Origin: JBHGXV01 sp041920505
Lineage (GTDB): Bacteria; Bacillota; Bacilli; Brevibacillales; Brevibacillaceae
Direction of reading: 5' to 3'
DNA length: 64,000 bases
Assembly (NCBI GenBank): GCA_041920505.1
Contig: JBHGXV010000045.1
Location: forward strand, 33,475 to 97,474
Positions 42,826 through 51,922 of the stretch are shown here, one piece after another. The position numbers were made by a program, and so were the translations under genes. The notes beneath the pieces were generated by a model. That model was not told the DNA's origin. It was given only the letters and a program-made list of their open reading frames with translations, and did no database searches. Position 1 is the stretch's first letter; the number at the start of each line of letters is the position of its first letter.

Positions 42826-44643
42826 TTATGGATGGTTGACGTCGGCCAACTCTTCCATCTCGTCGAGCAAATCCTTGAAGACGCTGAGCGCTTCGGCGAT
42901 CGGTTGGGGAGTCGTCAGGTCAACGCCCGCTTTCTTCAGCAGGTTGAGCGGATAGTCGGAGCCGCCGCTCTTGAGGAACAAGAGGTAGCGGTCGACCGCC
43001 GGCTGGCCATCTTCGAGGATTTGTTTGGCGAGCGACGTCGCCGCCGAGATGCCGGTGGCGTACTTGTAGACGTAGAAGTTGTTGTAGAAGTGCGGAATCC
43101 GCGCCCACTCCAACTCAATCTGGCTGTCGACCACCATGTCCGGTCCGTGGTACTTCACGTTCAGCTCGCGGTACATCTCGCACAGCGAGTCGGCGGTGAG
43201 CGCTTCGCCCGCTTCCACCTTGGCGTGAATCATCTTTTCAAACTCGGCGAACATCGTCTGCCTGAACAGCGTGCCGCGGAACTGCTCCATGTAGTAGTTG
43301 AGCAAATACATCCGCTCCGCCTTGTCGCTTTTTGTCTCAAGCATGTGGTGCATCAGCAGGGCCTCGTTCAGCGTCGAGGCCACCTCGGCGACGAAAATCT
43401 TGTAGTCGGCGTAGGTGTACGGCTGGGTCTTGTTGGAGAAGTAGCTGTGCAGGGCGTGCCCCATCTCGTGCGCCAGGGTAAACATGTTGTTCAGGTTGTC
43501 CTGGTAGTTCATCAGCACGTACGGGTGGGTGGTGTACGCGCCCCAGGAGTACGCGCCGCTTGTTTTCCCTTCGTTTTCGTAGACGTCAATCCAGCCGGAG
43601 CCAAAGCCTTCGTCCAGCACCTTGGCGTAGTCATCGCCGAGCGGACGGAGCGCCTCTTTCACCGTGGCGACCGCTTGTTCGTACGGAATCTCCATCTCTA
43701 CGTCCTTGACGATGGGCACGTACAAATCGTACATGTGCAATTCGTCAAGTCCGAGCATTTTTTTGCGCAAGGCGACGTAACGGTGCAAGAGCGGCAGGTG
43801 TTCGTGCACGGTGGCGATCAGGTTGTCGTAGACGGACACGTCGACGTTGTCGGCGAACAGCGCCGCCTGCAGGGCGGAATCGAACTTGCGGGCGCGGGCG
43901 TAAAAGACGTCGCGCTTGACGGCAGCGGTCAGTGTCGCCGCGATCGTGTTGCGGTGCTTGCCGTAGGTGGCGTAGAGCGCCTCGAACGCCTCTTTGCGCA
44001 CGCGCCGGTCCTTGCTTTCCATGAACTGGAGGTAGCGTCCCTTGGTCAGTTCCACTTCTTCGCCCTGTTCATTGACGATCATGGGAAATTTGATGTCGGC
44101 GTTGTTCAACATGCCGAAAATGGTTGAGGGCGCGTTGGCCACCTCGCTTGCCTGGGCGAGAATCGCCTCTTCGGCGGCGGAGAGTGTGTGCGGCTTCTGC
44201 CGGGTGATCTCCTCCAGCAGGAAGCGGTAATGCTCAAGCCCCGGCTCGCTTTCCTGCAACGCTTTCAATTGATCGTCGGGAATCGCCAGGATCTCCGGCT
44301 GTATGTACGCGATCGCGCTGTACACCTGCGTGGAGAGTCCTGTGGCGCGGTCGGTCAACGCCTGGTAGGTGGCGTTGGTGTTGTCCTCGTCACGGCGCAT
44401 GCGGGCGTAGACGTACACCTGATCCAGCGTTTTGGTCAACTCGTCCTGCAGGGTGAGCGCTTCCAGCAAATGCTTGCCGGACTGGGCCAAGTTACCCTGT
44501 CTCGCCTGAATCTGTCCAATCAGTTCCTTGATCTTCGCCACGTCTTTTTCCCACTCGGCGTCGTTTGGATAGATGTCCTCCAGCTTCCATTTGTATTCGC
44601 TCGGGATTTCGCTTCGCTTCGGCAGCGTCTTGCCTTTGTTCAT
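42826..44643 (-). CDS. pepF: Oligoendopeptidase F
   Basis: A 605-residue M3B-family metallopeptidase. Zinc-binding FTLAHEMGHALHSYFSNK lies about two thirds along, with a glutamate further on (FVAEVASTLNEALL) as third ligand. The N terminus RSEIPSEYKWKLEDIYPND is typical. It degrades short peptides in the cytoplasm. ATG at 44643 follows AAAGGAG by eight bases and is preferred to an earlier start. Confidence 0.96.
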   Translation of the reverse strand: MNKGKTLPKRSEIPSEYKWKLEDIYPNDAEWEKDVAKIKELIGQIQARQGNLAQSGKHLLEALTLQDELTKTLDQVYVYARMRRDEDNTNATYQALTDRATGLSTQVYSAIAYIQPEILAIPDDQLKALQESEPGLEHYRFLLEEITRQKPHTLSAAEEAILAQASEVANAPSTIFGMLNNADIKFPMIVNEQGEEVELTKGRYLQFMESKDRRVRKEAFEALYATYGKHRNTIAATLTAAVKRDVFYARARKFDSALQAALFADNVDVSVYDNLIATVHEHLPLLHRYVALRKKMLGLDELHMYDLYVPIVKDVEMEIPYEQAVATVKEALRPLGDDYAKVLDEGFGSGWIDVYENEGKTSGAYSWGAYTTHPYVLMNYQDNLNNMFTLAHEMGHALHSYFSNKTQPYTYADYKIFVAEVASTLNEALLMHHMLETKSDKAERMYLLNYYMEQFRGTLFRQTMFAEFEKMIHAKVEAGEALTADSLCEMYRELNVKYHGPDMVVDSQIELEWARIPHFYNNFYVYKYATGISAATSLAKQILEDGQPAVDRYLLFLKSGGSDYPLNLLKKAGVDLTTPQPIAEALSVFKDLLDEMEELADVNHP

Positions 44644-44791
44644 GCCTGTCACTCCTTTGCCTCGTGTCACTACTCATCGTATCCCGTCTCAGGGGTTTTT
44701 GTTCTCCAGACTCTTTGGACAATCCATTGTAACAGGTTCTCTTTTCCTCTGTCAAAAGGTGCCATTCGACAAAAAACATCTCCTGCACGAC

Positions 44792-44822
44792 AAAAACCGC
44801 CCTTGCGCCGACAAGGACGGTT
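44792..44822 (-). terminator. Intrinsic terminator ending the coat-polysaccharide cluster
   Basis: On the minus strand AACCGTCCTTGTCGGCGCAAGGGCGGTT forms a stem followed by TTTG. The left arm covers the stop codon of the UDP-glucose dehydrogenase gene, the last gene of the cluster. Confidence 0.85.
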
Positions 44823-46107
44823 ATGCTCTGCCCACCCCGCTATAGGAAAATCCCCAGGCAATCAATTCGTCCCTGGGCCAGGCGTTGCGGCCGTCAAACA
44901 ACAGCGGCCGGGCCATCGCCTGTTTGACCCGCTCCCAGTCCAGTTGCACGTATGGTTGCCACTCTGTCACCAGCAGGGCGGCATCGGCTCCTTGCAGAGC
45001 TTCGTAGGGCGTTTCGGCAAAGTCGAGGGACGGATAGAGCCGTTTGACGTGCGGCACCGCCGCCGGATCGCAGGCGCTGATCACCGCGCCGTCTCGCAAG
45101 AGCTGCGGAATCAGCTTGAGGGCGGGCGCTTCGCGGATGTCGTCGGTATCCGGCTTGAACGCGAGCCCAAGCAAGGCGATCCGTTTGCCGGCAAGCGGCT
45201 GAAGCGCTTCCCGAACGTTTTGCCAAAACCAGGCGGGTTGGCTGTCGTTCACCCGGGTGGCCTGACGGATGATCGACAGATCGACGGCGTGTTCGGCCGC
45301 AACCCGCAGCAAGGCCGCCGTGTCCTTGGGAAAACAGGAGCCGCCGTATCCCAATCCGGCGCGCAAAAATTCCGCGCCGATCCGCGAGTCATACCCCATC
45401 CCGGCCGCCACCTGGGTGACGTCTGCGCCGACGGCGTCGCACAAGCGGGCCAACTCGTTCATAAACGAAATGCGCGTGGCGAGAAAGGCGTTGGACGCGT
45501 ATTTGATCAGTTCGGCGTTTACCCTGGTGGTCAAGAGGCGCGGCGCGCGAATCGTCTCGTACACCCGTTGCATCACGTCGTACCCTTCCGCGCTGGCGCT
45601 GCCGATGACGATGCGTGCAGGATGGAGCGAGTCGAATAGCGCGGTGCCTTCCCGCAAAAACTCGGGATTGGAGACGACGTGAATCTCCGGCCGGTCGGCG
45701 AACCGTTGCGCCACCCGGTCGGTAGTGCCGACGGGCACGGTGCTCTTCATCGCGATGACTCTGGCCTGCTCTCGCACAGGCAGCGCGGCGCGAAGCTGTT
45801 CGACGGCCGTGAACACGTACGTCAGATCGGCCGTGCCGTCCGCCGACATCGGCGTGCCGACGCAGATAAACACGACATCCGCATGGGACGACTCGTTTGG
45901 CTGTGTCGTGAAGCGGATCGCGCCAACGTCTGCCGCTTGCCGCAACGATTCCTCCAGTCCGGGTTCGTAGATGGGCACCTGGCCGCGTGACAGTTTCGCC
46001 ACTTTCTCGGGGTCGGCGTCGATCCCGGTGACCGTATGTCCGGCAAGCGCCAGTGCCACCGCTGTCGTCAGTCCGACATATCCTGTTCCGATGACCGCAA
46101 TCTGCAT
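44821..46107 (-). CDS. UDP-glucose 6-dehydrogenase (YtcA-like)
   Basis: A 428-residue nucleotide-sugar dehydrogenase. IAVIGTGYVGLTTAVALA is the NAD site, FVCVGTPMSADGTADLTYV-type motif (here VFICVGTPMSADGT) follows, and GLGYGGSCFPKDTAAL holds the catalytic cysteine. LGLAFKPDTDDIREAPAL lies in the C-terminal domain. It oxidises UDP-glucose to UDP-glucuronate. Together with the epimerase, nucleotidyltransferase and two glycosyltransferases upstream it matches the ytcA-ytcB-ytcC-ytdA-cotSA spore-coat polysaccharide genes of B. subtilis. Confidence 0.94.
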   Translation of the reverse strand: MQIAVIGTGYVGLTTAVALALAGHTVTGIDADPEKVAKLSRGQVPIYEPGLEESLRQAADVGAIRFTTQPNESSHADVVFICVGTPMSADGTADLTYVFTAVEQLRAALPVREQARVIAMKSTVPVGTTDRVAQRFADRPEIHVVSNPEFLREGTALFDSLHPARIVIGSASAEGYDVMQRVYETIRAPRLLTTRVNAELIKYASNAFLATRISFMNELARLCDAVGADVTQVAAGMGYDSRIGAEFLRAGLGYGGSCFPKDTAALLRVAAEHAVDLSIIRQATRVNDSQPAWFWQNVREALQPLAGKRIALLGLAFKPDTDDIREAPALKLIPQLLRDGAVISACDPAAVPHVKRLYPSLDFAETPYEALQGADAALLVTEWQPYVQLDWERVKQAMARPLLFDGRNAWPRDELIAWGFSYSGVGRA

Positions 46108-46158
46108 GCCTACACCTCCTTTTTCTCATTGAAGCCACAACCGTCCACAGCAAAACGG

Positions 46159-47235
46159 TCATGTGCGGCCGATCAGTTGCAAATAAAGCGTCTCCAGCTT
46201 CTTCCTCTGGTTGCGGACATCGTGATGTTGTTCCACCTTTTCGCGCGCTTCCCTGGCCATCTGCCCCCATTTGTCCCGCTCGGCGATCATGCGCATCATC
46301 GCGTCCGCCAGCTTGTCGTAGGAACGCTCGGGAACGAGATACCCGCTCTTGCCGTGCTCCACCAGCTCGGGAATCCCGGCGTGCCGCGTGCTCACGACAG
46401 GCCGACCGGTCGCCATCGCTTCCATCAGCACGTTGGGTATGCCCTCCTGATTGCCGTCACGGGCCGTTTTGCAGGCGATCACAAACACGTGACACTCTGC
46501 CATCTCTTTCTGCACGTCGCGGTGCAAAAGCGCACCTTTCAAGCGGACCGCCTCGCTAAGGTCATAGAGCCGGATCAACCGCTCCAGTTTTTTTCGCTGT
46601 TCTCCTTTGCCGACGATGGTGAGCGTCGCCCCGGGATAGGCGCGACGGACGCGGCGAAACGCGCGGATCAGCGTATCCATCCCTTTTTTCTCCACCAGGC
46701 GGCCGACGCTGAGAAACCGGTACCGTCCGTCTTCCACCTCTGGGATCGGCAGGAAGGGAAATTTGTTCAGATCAATTCCGGAGCGGATCAGGGTAATTTT
46801 GTGTTCCGGACAGCCCAGCCGGATCAGCCGCCGCTTCATGTGGTCGCTGACCACCGTAAAGGCGTCACCGTGGCGAAACAGGTGTTGCAATCGCCGTTTG
46901 TATCCGGGATTGGCCTTCACCCGCTTGGAAATGTCGACACCGTGGAACGACGTGAGTAGCGGCAGTTCGGCTTTCCGCGCGATCGGCAACAGTTCCAGCC
47001 CGGCCGGTCCGAACCGGGCGTGCAGACACTTGACGTCTTTTTGTTTCAGCCAGGCAGGCAGTCCGTCGAACGACTTTCGCACATAAATCGGCTCAAACGG
47101 AAACTGAGAGCGATTGATCGGTCTGCTACGCGTCAACACCATGGTCCGGACCTCGGTATGGCCGATCAACTGTTCATAGATGAAGGTTTCGCTTAACGGC
47201 AAATACTTGCGGCGGTAGACAACGACGTTGCGCAT
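46159..47235 (-). CDS. Glycosyltransferase family 4 (YtcC-like)
   Basis: A 358-residue GT-B glycosyltransferase. VVYRRKYLPLSETFIYEQL opens it, YRFLSVGRLVEKKGMDTLIRAF starts the C-terminal domain, and EGIPNVLMEAMATGRPVVSTRHAGIPELVEHGKSG is the retaining-GT donor motif. It probably adds a sugar during coat polysaccharide synthesis. ATG at 47235 has AGGAGG five bases upstream. Position between the UDP-glucose dehydrogenase and epimerase genes matches B. subtilis ytcC. Confidence 0.92.
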   Translation of the reverse strand: MRNVVVYRRKYLPLSETFIYEQLIGHTEVRTMVLTRSRPINRSQFPFEPIYVRKSFDGLPAWLKQKDVKCLHARFGPAGLELLPIARKAELPLLTSFHGVDISKRVKANPGYKRRLQHLFRHGDAFTVVSDHMKRRLIRLGCPEHKITLIRSGIDLNKFPFLPIPEVEDGRYRFLSVGRLVEKKGMDTLIRAFRRVRRAYPGATLTIVGKGEQRKKLERLIRLYDLSEAVRLKGALLHRDVQKEMAECHVFVIACKTARDGNQEGIPNVLMEAMATGRPVVSTRHAGIPELVEHGKSGYLVPERSYDKLADAMMRMIAERDKWGQMAREAREKVEQHHDVRNQRKKLETLYLQLIGRT

Positions 47236-47291
47236 ACGCTCCTCCTGTCCGCCTGGGATTGAGCTTGCCTTGTCGGACGGCCGGCCTCGGT

Positions 47292-48242
47292 TCAGCCTTG
47301 GTACTGATTCGTCAGATCGGCCACCTGACGCCTCAGCCCCTCCTTCAGCGTGACCGACGGCCGATATCCGAGGCGCTCTGTGGCCCGCGTAATGTCCGCG
47401 CACGTGCGGCGGGAATCGCCCGGCTGTTCCGGCAAAAAGACCGTCTGCGGATCGTGGCCGAGCAAATCGGCGATCAGCGCGATCACTTCCAGCAGGCTGA
47501 TTTCGCGGTCGCCCCCGATGTTGTACACCTCTCCCGGCCGACCGTGAATCGCCGCCAGCAGATTGGCCTCAACCGCGTCGCTGACAAACGTGAAATCGCG
47601 GGTCTGCCGTCCGTCCCCGTAGATCTCGATTCGCTCCTTGCGCAACATGTGGCGGATAAAGCGGTGAAACGCCATGTCCGGCCGCTGTCTCGGTCCATAC
47701 ACCGTAAAATAACGCAGAATGACAACCGGCAATCGGTGGTTGGAGACATACACCTGACAAAGCATTTCCATTGCCGCCTTGGTCACCCCGTAGGGAGAGA
47801 GCGGCGCGAACGGAGCGGCCTCGCTCGTCAATCCGTCTCGCATCGTTCCGTAGACGGACGAGGAAGAAGCGACGACGATCTTGTTCAGGTGCGACCTGCC
47901 GACACACGCTTCCAGCAATTGTTGCGTCACGGTGAGATTGTGCTCGGCATAGTCGCCGAACGCATGGCCCCAACTGCTTCGCACGCCAGGCAGGGCGGCC
48001 AGATGGTAGACCTCCTCCACGCCGTCCAGCCACTCGCCCCATCGGTTGGCCTGCAACAAGGAAGGAACAAAGACAAACCGCGGATGTTGGACAAACGAGA
48101 TGAGATTCCGCAGTTTCACACGCGTGTCATAGTTGGCAACCATCCCGTCGACACCGGTTACATGGTATCCATCGGCCAGGAGCCGTTCGGTGAGATGTGA
48201 TCCGATAAATCCGGCGCAACCGGTGACGAGCGCCTTTTTCAT
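47292..48242 (-). CDS. NAD-dependent nucleotide-sugar epimerase (YtcB-like)
   Basis: A 316-residue extended SDR: ALVTGCAGFIGSHLTERLL at the N terminus, VYHLAALPGVRSSW, SSSSVYG, and SPYGVTKAAMEML giving the YxxxK pair. It looks like the UDP-glucuronate or UDP-glucose 4-epimerases and has the length of YtcB. With UDP-glucuronate supplied by the neighbouring dehydrogenase, UDP-galacturonate is a plausible product (inference). Confidence 0.92.
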   Translation of the reverse strand: MKKALVTGCAGFIGSHLTERLLADGYHVTGVDGMVANYDTRVKLRNLISFVQHPRFVFVPSLLQANRWGEWLDGVEEVYHLAALPGVRSSWGHAFGDYAEHNLTVTQQLLEACVGRSHLNKIVVASSSSVYGTMRDGLTSEAAPFAPLSPYGVTKAAMEMLCQVYVSNHRLPVVILRYFTVYGPRQRPDMAFHRFIRHMLRKERIEIYGDGRQTRDFTFVSDAVEANLLAAIHGRPGEVYNIGGDREISLLEVIALIADLLGHDPQTVFLPEQPGDSRRTCADITRATERLGYRPSVTLKEGLRRQVADLTNQYQG

Positions 48243-48355
48243 CTGCCCCTCCTCCTTTTCACTCTCTTGAGCTCATTGATCATCCCGCTTTGGATTGTCG
48301 TTTCGATCAGATTGGCCCGATTGTACGTCGGGATGCCCGCCGTAAAAACGTATGG

Positions 48356-49405
48356 TCATGAATCGTCCACCTTTTTGTGCAACGGAAGCAGGATGTATGA
48401 CTTGTCACTGACGATGAACACGCCGGAGTGGGCCGAGGCGTTGCCGATCAGGTGGGAGGAGCGGCCGAATACGCTTGACTCGATCACCCACTCGATGTCG
48501 ATCAGCGACGTGTTTTCCAACAGAATGCTGTTTTCGATCCACTCGCAGTTGATTAACTCCGCTCCGTCCTGGACGGACACGTACGGACCCAGACGGCAAT
48601 TGCGCAGCCGACAGCGGTTTCCGATCAAGACCGGGCCGATAAATTCGCAATTTTCGACAACGGTGTCGGTGCCAATCTGCACTTCGCTGCCCAGTTCCTC
48701 TCGCAATACCCACCGATTGGCCGCCAGCCACCGGTCCATCGTGCCGACATCGAAATACTTGCCGCTGGTAAGCGTATGGGCCACTTTGTACCCCCGGTCA
48801 ATCAATCCCTGGATCGCATCGGTAATCTCGTACTCTCCCCGGGCCGAGGGCGTGAGGGCCGCGATGCTCTCAAAAATCACGTGTGTAAGCAGATACGCCC
48901 CGATGATCGCCAGATTGCTCTTCGGCTGCTTCGGCTTCTCTTCGATTGAGACGATTCGCCCGTCCCGCACTTCAGCGATCCCGTAGTCCTGAGGTCGATC
49001 CACTTCGCGCAACAGGACGGCGCAGTCGGCCCGCGAGGACAGAAACGTCTGATGCAAAAGTCCAAGCGAATCCATCAGCAGATTGTCTCCTAACATCAAG
49101 AGAAACGGTTCCTCCTGCAAGAACGGTTGGGCCAGTTGCACGGCATGGGCGATGCCGAGCTGCTCGGGCTGTTCGATAAACGTAACAGAAGCGCCGTACC
49201 GTTTGCCATCCCCGACGAATTCGGGAATTTGCGTCTGCGAGGGGTGAATGACAATGCCGATATCCGTCACCCCGATCTCAACCAGTTTGCGGATGCAGTA
49301 GTGCAGGACCGGTTGGTTCGCTACGGGAAGGAGTGTTTTCGGTTGCGAAAAGGAGAGCGGGTACAGCCTTGTGCCTCGTCCGGCACACAATAGTAACCCT
49401 TTCAT
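48356..49405 (-). CDS. Sugar-1-phosphate nucleotidyltransferase, long form with beta-helix tail
   Basis: A 349-residue protein. KGLLLCAGRGTRLYPLSFSQPKTLLPVANQPVL is the nucleotidyltransferase signature, LLMLGDNLLMD the metal site, and ARGEYEITDAIQGLI follows. Residues about 240-340 show left-handed beta-helix hexapeptide-like repeats (VVENCEFIGPVLIGNRCRLRNCRLGPYV). The layout is that of long-form glucose-1-phosphate thymidylyl/uridylyltransferases. It would feed the dehydrogenase and epimerase in the cluster, the place held by ytdA in B. subtilis. ATG at 49405 with GGAGTG upstream. Confidence 0.92.
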   Translation of the reverse strand: MKGLLLCAGRGTRLYPLSFSQPKTLLPVANQPVLHYCIRKLVEIGVTDIGIVIHPSQTQIPEFVGDGKRYGASVTFIEQPEQLGIAHAVQLAQPFLQEEPFLLMLGDNLLMDSLGLLHQTFLSSRADCAVLLREVDRPQDYGIAEVRDGRIVSIEEKPKQPKSNLAIIGAYLLTHVIFESIAALTPSARGEYEITDAIQGLIDRGYKVAHTLTSGKYFDVGTMDRWLAANRWVLREELGSEVQIGTDTVVENCEFIGPVLIGNRCRLRNCRLGPYVSVQDGAELINCEWIENSILLENTSLIDIEWVIESSVFGRSSHLIGNASAHSGVFIVSDKSYILLPLHKKVDDS

Positions 49406-49488
49406 GGCAGCGATCACTCCTGTTCTGTCTAGCGGTAGTAACAGGGTATGCTGTCCCGGTGATCTGGACTGGGGATGCGTCCAGGGAC

Positions 49489-49526
49489 AAAAAAGAAACG
49501 GCGACTACCTAGTGCGCCGTTTCCTT
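49489..49526 (-). terminator. Intrinsic terminator at end of CotSA-like gene
   Basis: On the minus strand GAAACGGCGCACTAGGTAGTCGCCGTTTC is followed by TTTTTTG. The stop codon lies in the loop. It separates the CotSA-like gene from the nucleotidyltransferase gene, so the cluster may be made as at least two transcripts. Confidence 0.85.
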
Positions 49527-50722
49527 GGTTGCGCCGTTTCCGGCATGGTGTCGCGCGGCGTTGCCGCAGTCTGTGGCGTTTGGCTTCTGCTGGCGATCGC
49601 CTCGGCGAATGCCGCCAGATACCCGTCGGCCGTCGCCTCCCAACTGAACTCTCGCGCCCTTCTCAGCGCCTGTTTGCCCAGCTCGCTTCGCAACGCCGGC
49701 ACCTTCCACAACAAGTCCCAGATGTCCGCAAGCCGTTTGGGCCACTCGGCCGGGGGCAGCATGAACCCGGCGTTGCCGATGACTTCCGGGATGCCGCCGC
49801 GATTGGTAGAGATCACGGGCTTGCCGGACGCCATCCCTTCCAGATTCACCCGGCAAAACGGCTCGTTCCACAGCGACGGGGTGGCCACGATATCGCCGAT
49901 CTGGTACCAGAGCGGCATCTCGTCAGGGGAGACGAAATTGACGAACCGCACTTTTGACCCCAACGGTTTGGCCAGGCGGCGCAACCGTTTCACGTAGGCA
50001 TTCGTTCGGTTTCGACCGTACCCGGTTCCGCCGACCAGCACCAGCCTGGCCTTGGGATCGCGCCCGGCAACCTGTCGAAACGACCGGATCAACAGGTGAA
50101 CGCCTTTTTGCGGCATCAGCCGACCGGCGTACAGCAAGACGCGTTCATCCGGCTGTAATCCGAGCTTGCGCCGTTTCTCTTTGGCCGCCTTCGCCATCCC
50201 CTTCTCCTGATACGGCTCGACGTCCACGCCCAGATGCACCGAGCGCACCTTGTCCGCCGGGACGCCATGACGTTCGATAAAATATGCGCGCAGATACTCG
50301 CTGTTGGTTATCATCCCGTCCATCTTGCCGATGGCCTCGCGCATCTTTTCCGGGCGAATGACGCCTGGCGAGGCGAAGAGATGGGAGTGCATGTTAACCA
50401 GCAAGGGGGTCGTCGGCAGGTGGCGGCGCAAGGTCGGGACATAGGCAGGCCGATTCTCCACCAGCACCACGTCCACGGGCCGCTTGCGCAACTCGCGAGT
50501 CACGCGTCTCAGATAATCGTTTCCGCCGCGGTAGCGCACGCGGATGTATTGCAGGTTTCCTTTTCCTTCGGACTTTGGGTAGGCAAGGCACGTCCGCGTG
50601 TAGATGTAGACCGTGTGCTCGCGGGCCAGCACACGGCTTACCTGGTCAATGTCGTGCTCCACCGAACTTCCGTTGACAGGCGGGACGGAAAAGGGGCCGG
50701 GACTAATGATCGCGATGTTCAT
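49505..50722 (-). CDS. Glycosyltransferase family 4, CotSA-like spore-coat type
   Basis: A 405-residue GT-B enzyme. MNIAIISPGPFSVPPVNGSSVE at the N terminus resembles the opening of CotSA. VLLYAGRLMPQKGVHLLIRSF starts the C domain, and SLWNEPFCRVNLEGMASGKPVISTNRGGIPEVI is the donor-binding motif. The last ~25 residues are a basic/proline-rich tail. CotSA is a spore-coat protein required for coat polysaccharide. Its start overlaps a 108-residue coiled-coil gene by 20 bases. Confidence 0.9.
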   Translation of the reverse strand: MNIAIISPGPFSVPPVNGSSVEHDIDQVSRVLAREHTVYIYTRTCLAYPKSEGKGNLQYIRVRYRGGNDYLRRVTRELRKRPVDVVLVENRPAYVPTLRRHLPTTPLLVNMHSHLFASPGVIRPEKMREAIGKMDGMITNSEYLRAYFIERHGVPADKVRSVHLGVDVEPYQEKGMAKAAKEKRRKLGLQPDERVLLYAGRLMPQKGVHLLIRSFRQVAGRDPKARLVLVGGTGYGRNRTNAYVKRLRRLAKPLGSKVRFVNFVSPDEMPLWYQIGDIVATPSLWNEPFCRVNLEGMASGKPVISTNRGGIPEVIGNAGFMLPPAEWPKRLADIWDLLWKVPALRSELGKQALRRAREFSWEATADGYLAAFAEAIASRSQTPQTAATPRDTMPETAQPRKRRTR

Positions 50723-51029
50723 CTCGGCCCGCTTCCCACTCCTTTTTCAGCGACAGGACAACCTGATACAGGTGCTCCCTGTCCCGCGTGCCCGCTTCCT
50801 GAAACGTCTGCCAGTTCTTGGCCCAGGCGGCGAGTTCCCGCGCAAGTTGTTCCACTCGCCCCTCCAGCGCTTCCAGGCGCGACACCAGTTCCGGGTCCGC
50901 CTCCGCGTGCGTTCGCACCGATTTTTTGACGTAATCAATCTGTCCGACGGCTTCCTGTACCTCAAACATGCCGTCGAACAGGCCCGATGTGATCCAGCAC
51001 GGTTGTTCCGGTCTCTTTTTTCTGTCCAT
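50703..51029 (-). CDS. Small coiled-coil protein upstream of CotSA-like gene
   Basis: A 108-residue acidic protein with a clear heptad run (ADPELVSRLEALEGRVEQLARELAAW, residues about 44-69). GGAGGGG lies before the ATG. Not recognised. It overlaps the CotSA-like start, so it is co-translated and probably part of coat assembly. In B. subtilis a small gene (ytxO) accompanies this cluster, but I cannot claim homology. Confidence 0.7.
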   Translation of the reverse strand: MDRKKRPEQPCWITSGLFDGMFEVQEAVGQIDYVKKSVRTHAEADPELVSRLEALEGRVEQLARELAAWAKNWQTFQEAGTRDREHLYQVVLSLKKEWEAGRDEHRDH

Positions 51030-51099
51030 GGACGTTACCCCTCCTCCTTCTTCGCACTATAGGGTATGAAAAAACTGGGCAAGAGGTCACGACAGGCAC

Positions 51100-51137
51100 A
51101 AAAAAACCGCCGAACCCCAACGGGTCACAGCGGTTGC
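51100..51137 (-). terminator. Intrinsic terminator at the end of dnaD
   Basis: On the minus strand AACCGC and GCGGTT close a longer, partly paired stem (ACCCGTTGGGGT inside) followed by TTTTTTT. It covers the last codons and stop of dnaD. Confidence 0.8.
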
Positions 51138-51805
51138 TTGTCGCGCAGCGTCGCGTGGCGGCGAAATCGCAAGCTGTAATTTCGCGCCTCTTCGGCGCTT
51201 TTGATCTGTTGTCGCTGCCATTCGAGCAAAATCCGGTCGATGTACTTGATGTAGACCTTGCCGACCGACACGGCTTCGCGCAACGCGGTGAGAATCAATT
51301 CTTCCGGATACCGGTCCTGCTCGATCCAGATATGCAGGGTTTCAATCTCAAACGGTGACAGCGGCCGTCCAAACGCCTGTTCAAACTGGCTGTACAATCC
51401 GCCCGACTCGGCGCCGACCGCCGCCTGGCGAGGCGTCTCGCCGACACTTTCCCTGACGGCCAACTGCTCCTCTTTCCAGCACTGGTAGAGGCGGCGGTAG
51501 AGCGGTTCGAGATTGTAGCTCTCCGAACGCAGGCCGCTGGTCGGGTCGATACTCTCGTCGATCGACAGCCACTCCTCCTTGACCAGCTTTTGCAGCAGTT
51601 GGATCAGGCGCACACTCGGCATGGAGAGCCGCTCTTCCAGTTGTTGCAGCGTGGGAAAGCGGTTGCCCTCCTGCTGGAACGACAACAGGTGGATGATCAG
51701 CATCATCTCTTCGTCGGACAACGACATCCGCTTGTACTTTTTCAGCAACAGATTGGAAATGGACGTCGCGCCTTCCTGCAGCAGTTGAAGAATTTGTCGA
51801 TCCAT
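51125..51805 (-). CDS. dnaD: DnaD primosomal protein
   Basis: A 226-residue protein. The N-terminal winged-helix domain includes LSDEEMMLIIHLLSFQQEGNRFPTLQQLEERL. The C-terminal DnaD domain has LYSQFEQAFGRPLSPFEIETLHIWIEQDRYPEELILTALREAV, with the YIKYIDRILLEWQ segment after it. DnaD helps load the replicative helicase at oriC and restart sites. Position directly after asnS matches B. subtilis aspB-asnS-dnaD. Confidence 0.95.
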   Translation of the reverse strand: MDRQILQLLQEGATSISNLLLKKYKRMSLSDEEMMLIIHLLSFQQEGNRFPTLQQLEERLSMPSVRLIQLLQKLVKEEWLSIDESIDPTSGLRSESYNLEPLYRRLYQCWKEEQLAVRESVGETPRQAAVGAESGGLYSQFEQAFGRPLSPFEIETLHIWIEQDRYPEELILTALREAVSVGKVYIKYIDRILLEWQRQQIKSAEEARNYSLRFRRHATLRDKQPL

Positions 51806-51861
51806 GTTGTGCGTTCACCTCTCCCCTATTATAGCAAGTCTGCAAAGTCAATCCTAGGGAG

Positions 51862-51897
51862 AAAACAGACCCTGTCACGGAATCGCAACAGGGTCTA
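51862..51897 (-). terminator. Intrinsic terminator after asnS
   Basis: On the minus strand AGACCCTGT and ACAGGGTCT pair (9 bp) across 12 bases and are followed by GTTTTC. It lies 26 bases after the asnS stop. Confidence 0.8.
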
Positions 51898-51922
51898 AAG
51901 TACCTATACGGCCTCGTCAACA

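Noticed and set aside
42832..44127. Long plus-strand open frame opposite pepF
   Set aside because: It is the antisense shadow of a GC-rich metallopeptidase gene; the minus strand carries the HEMGH motif and the composition of the plus-strand product is not protein-like.
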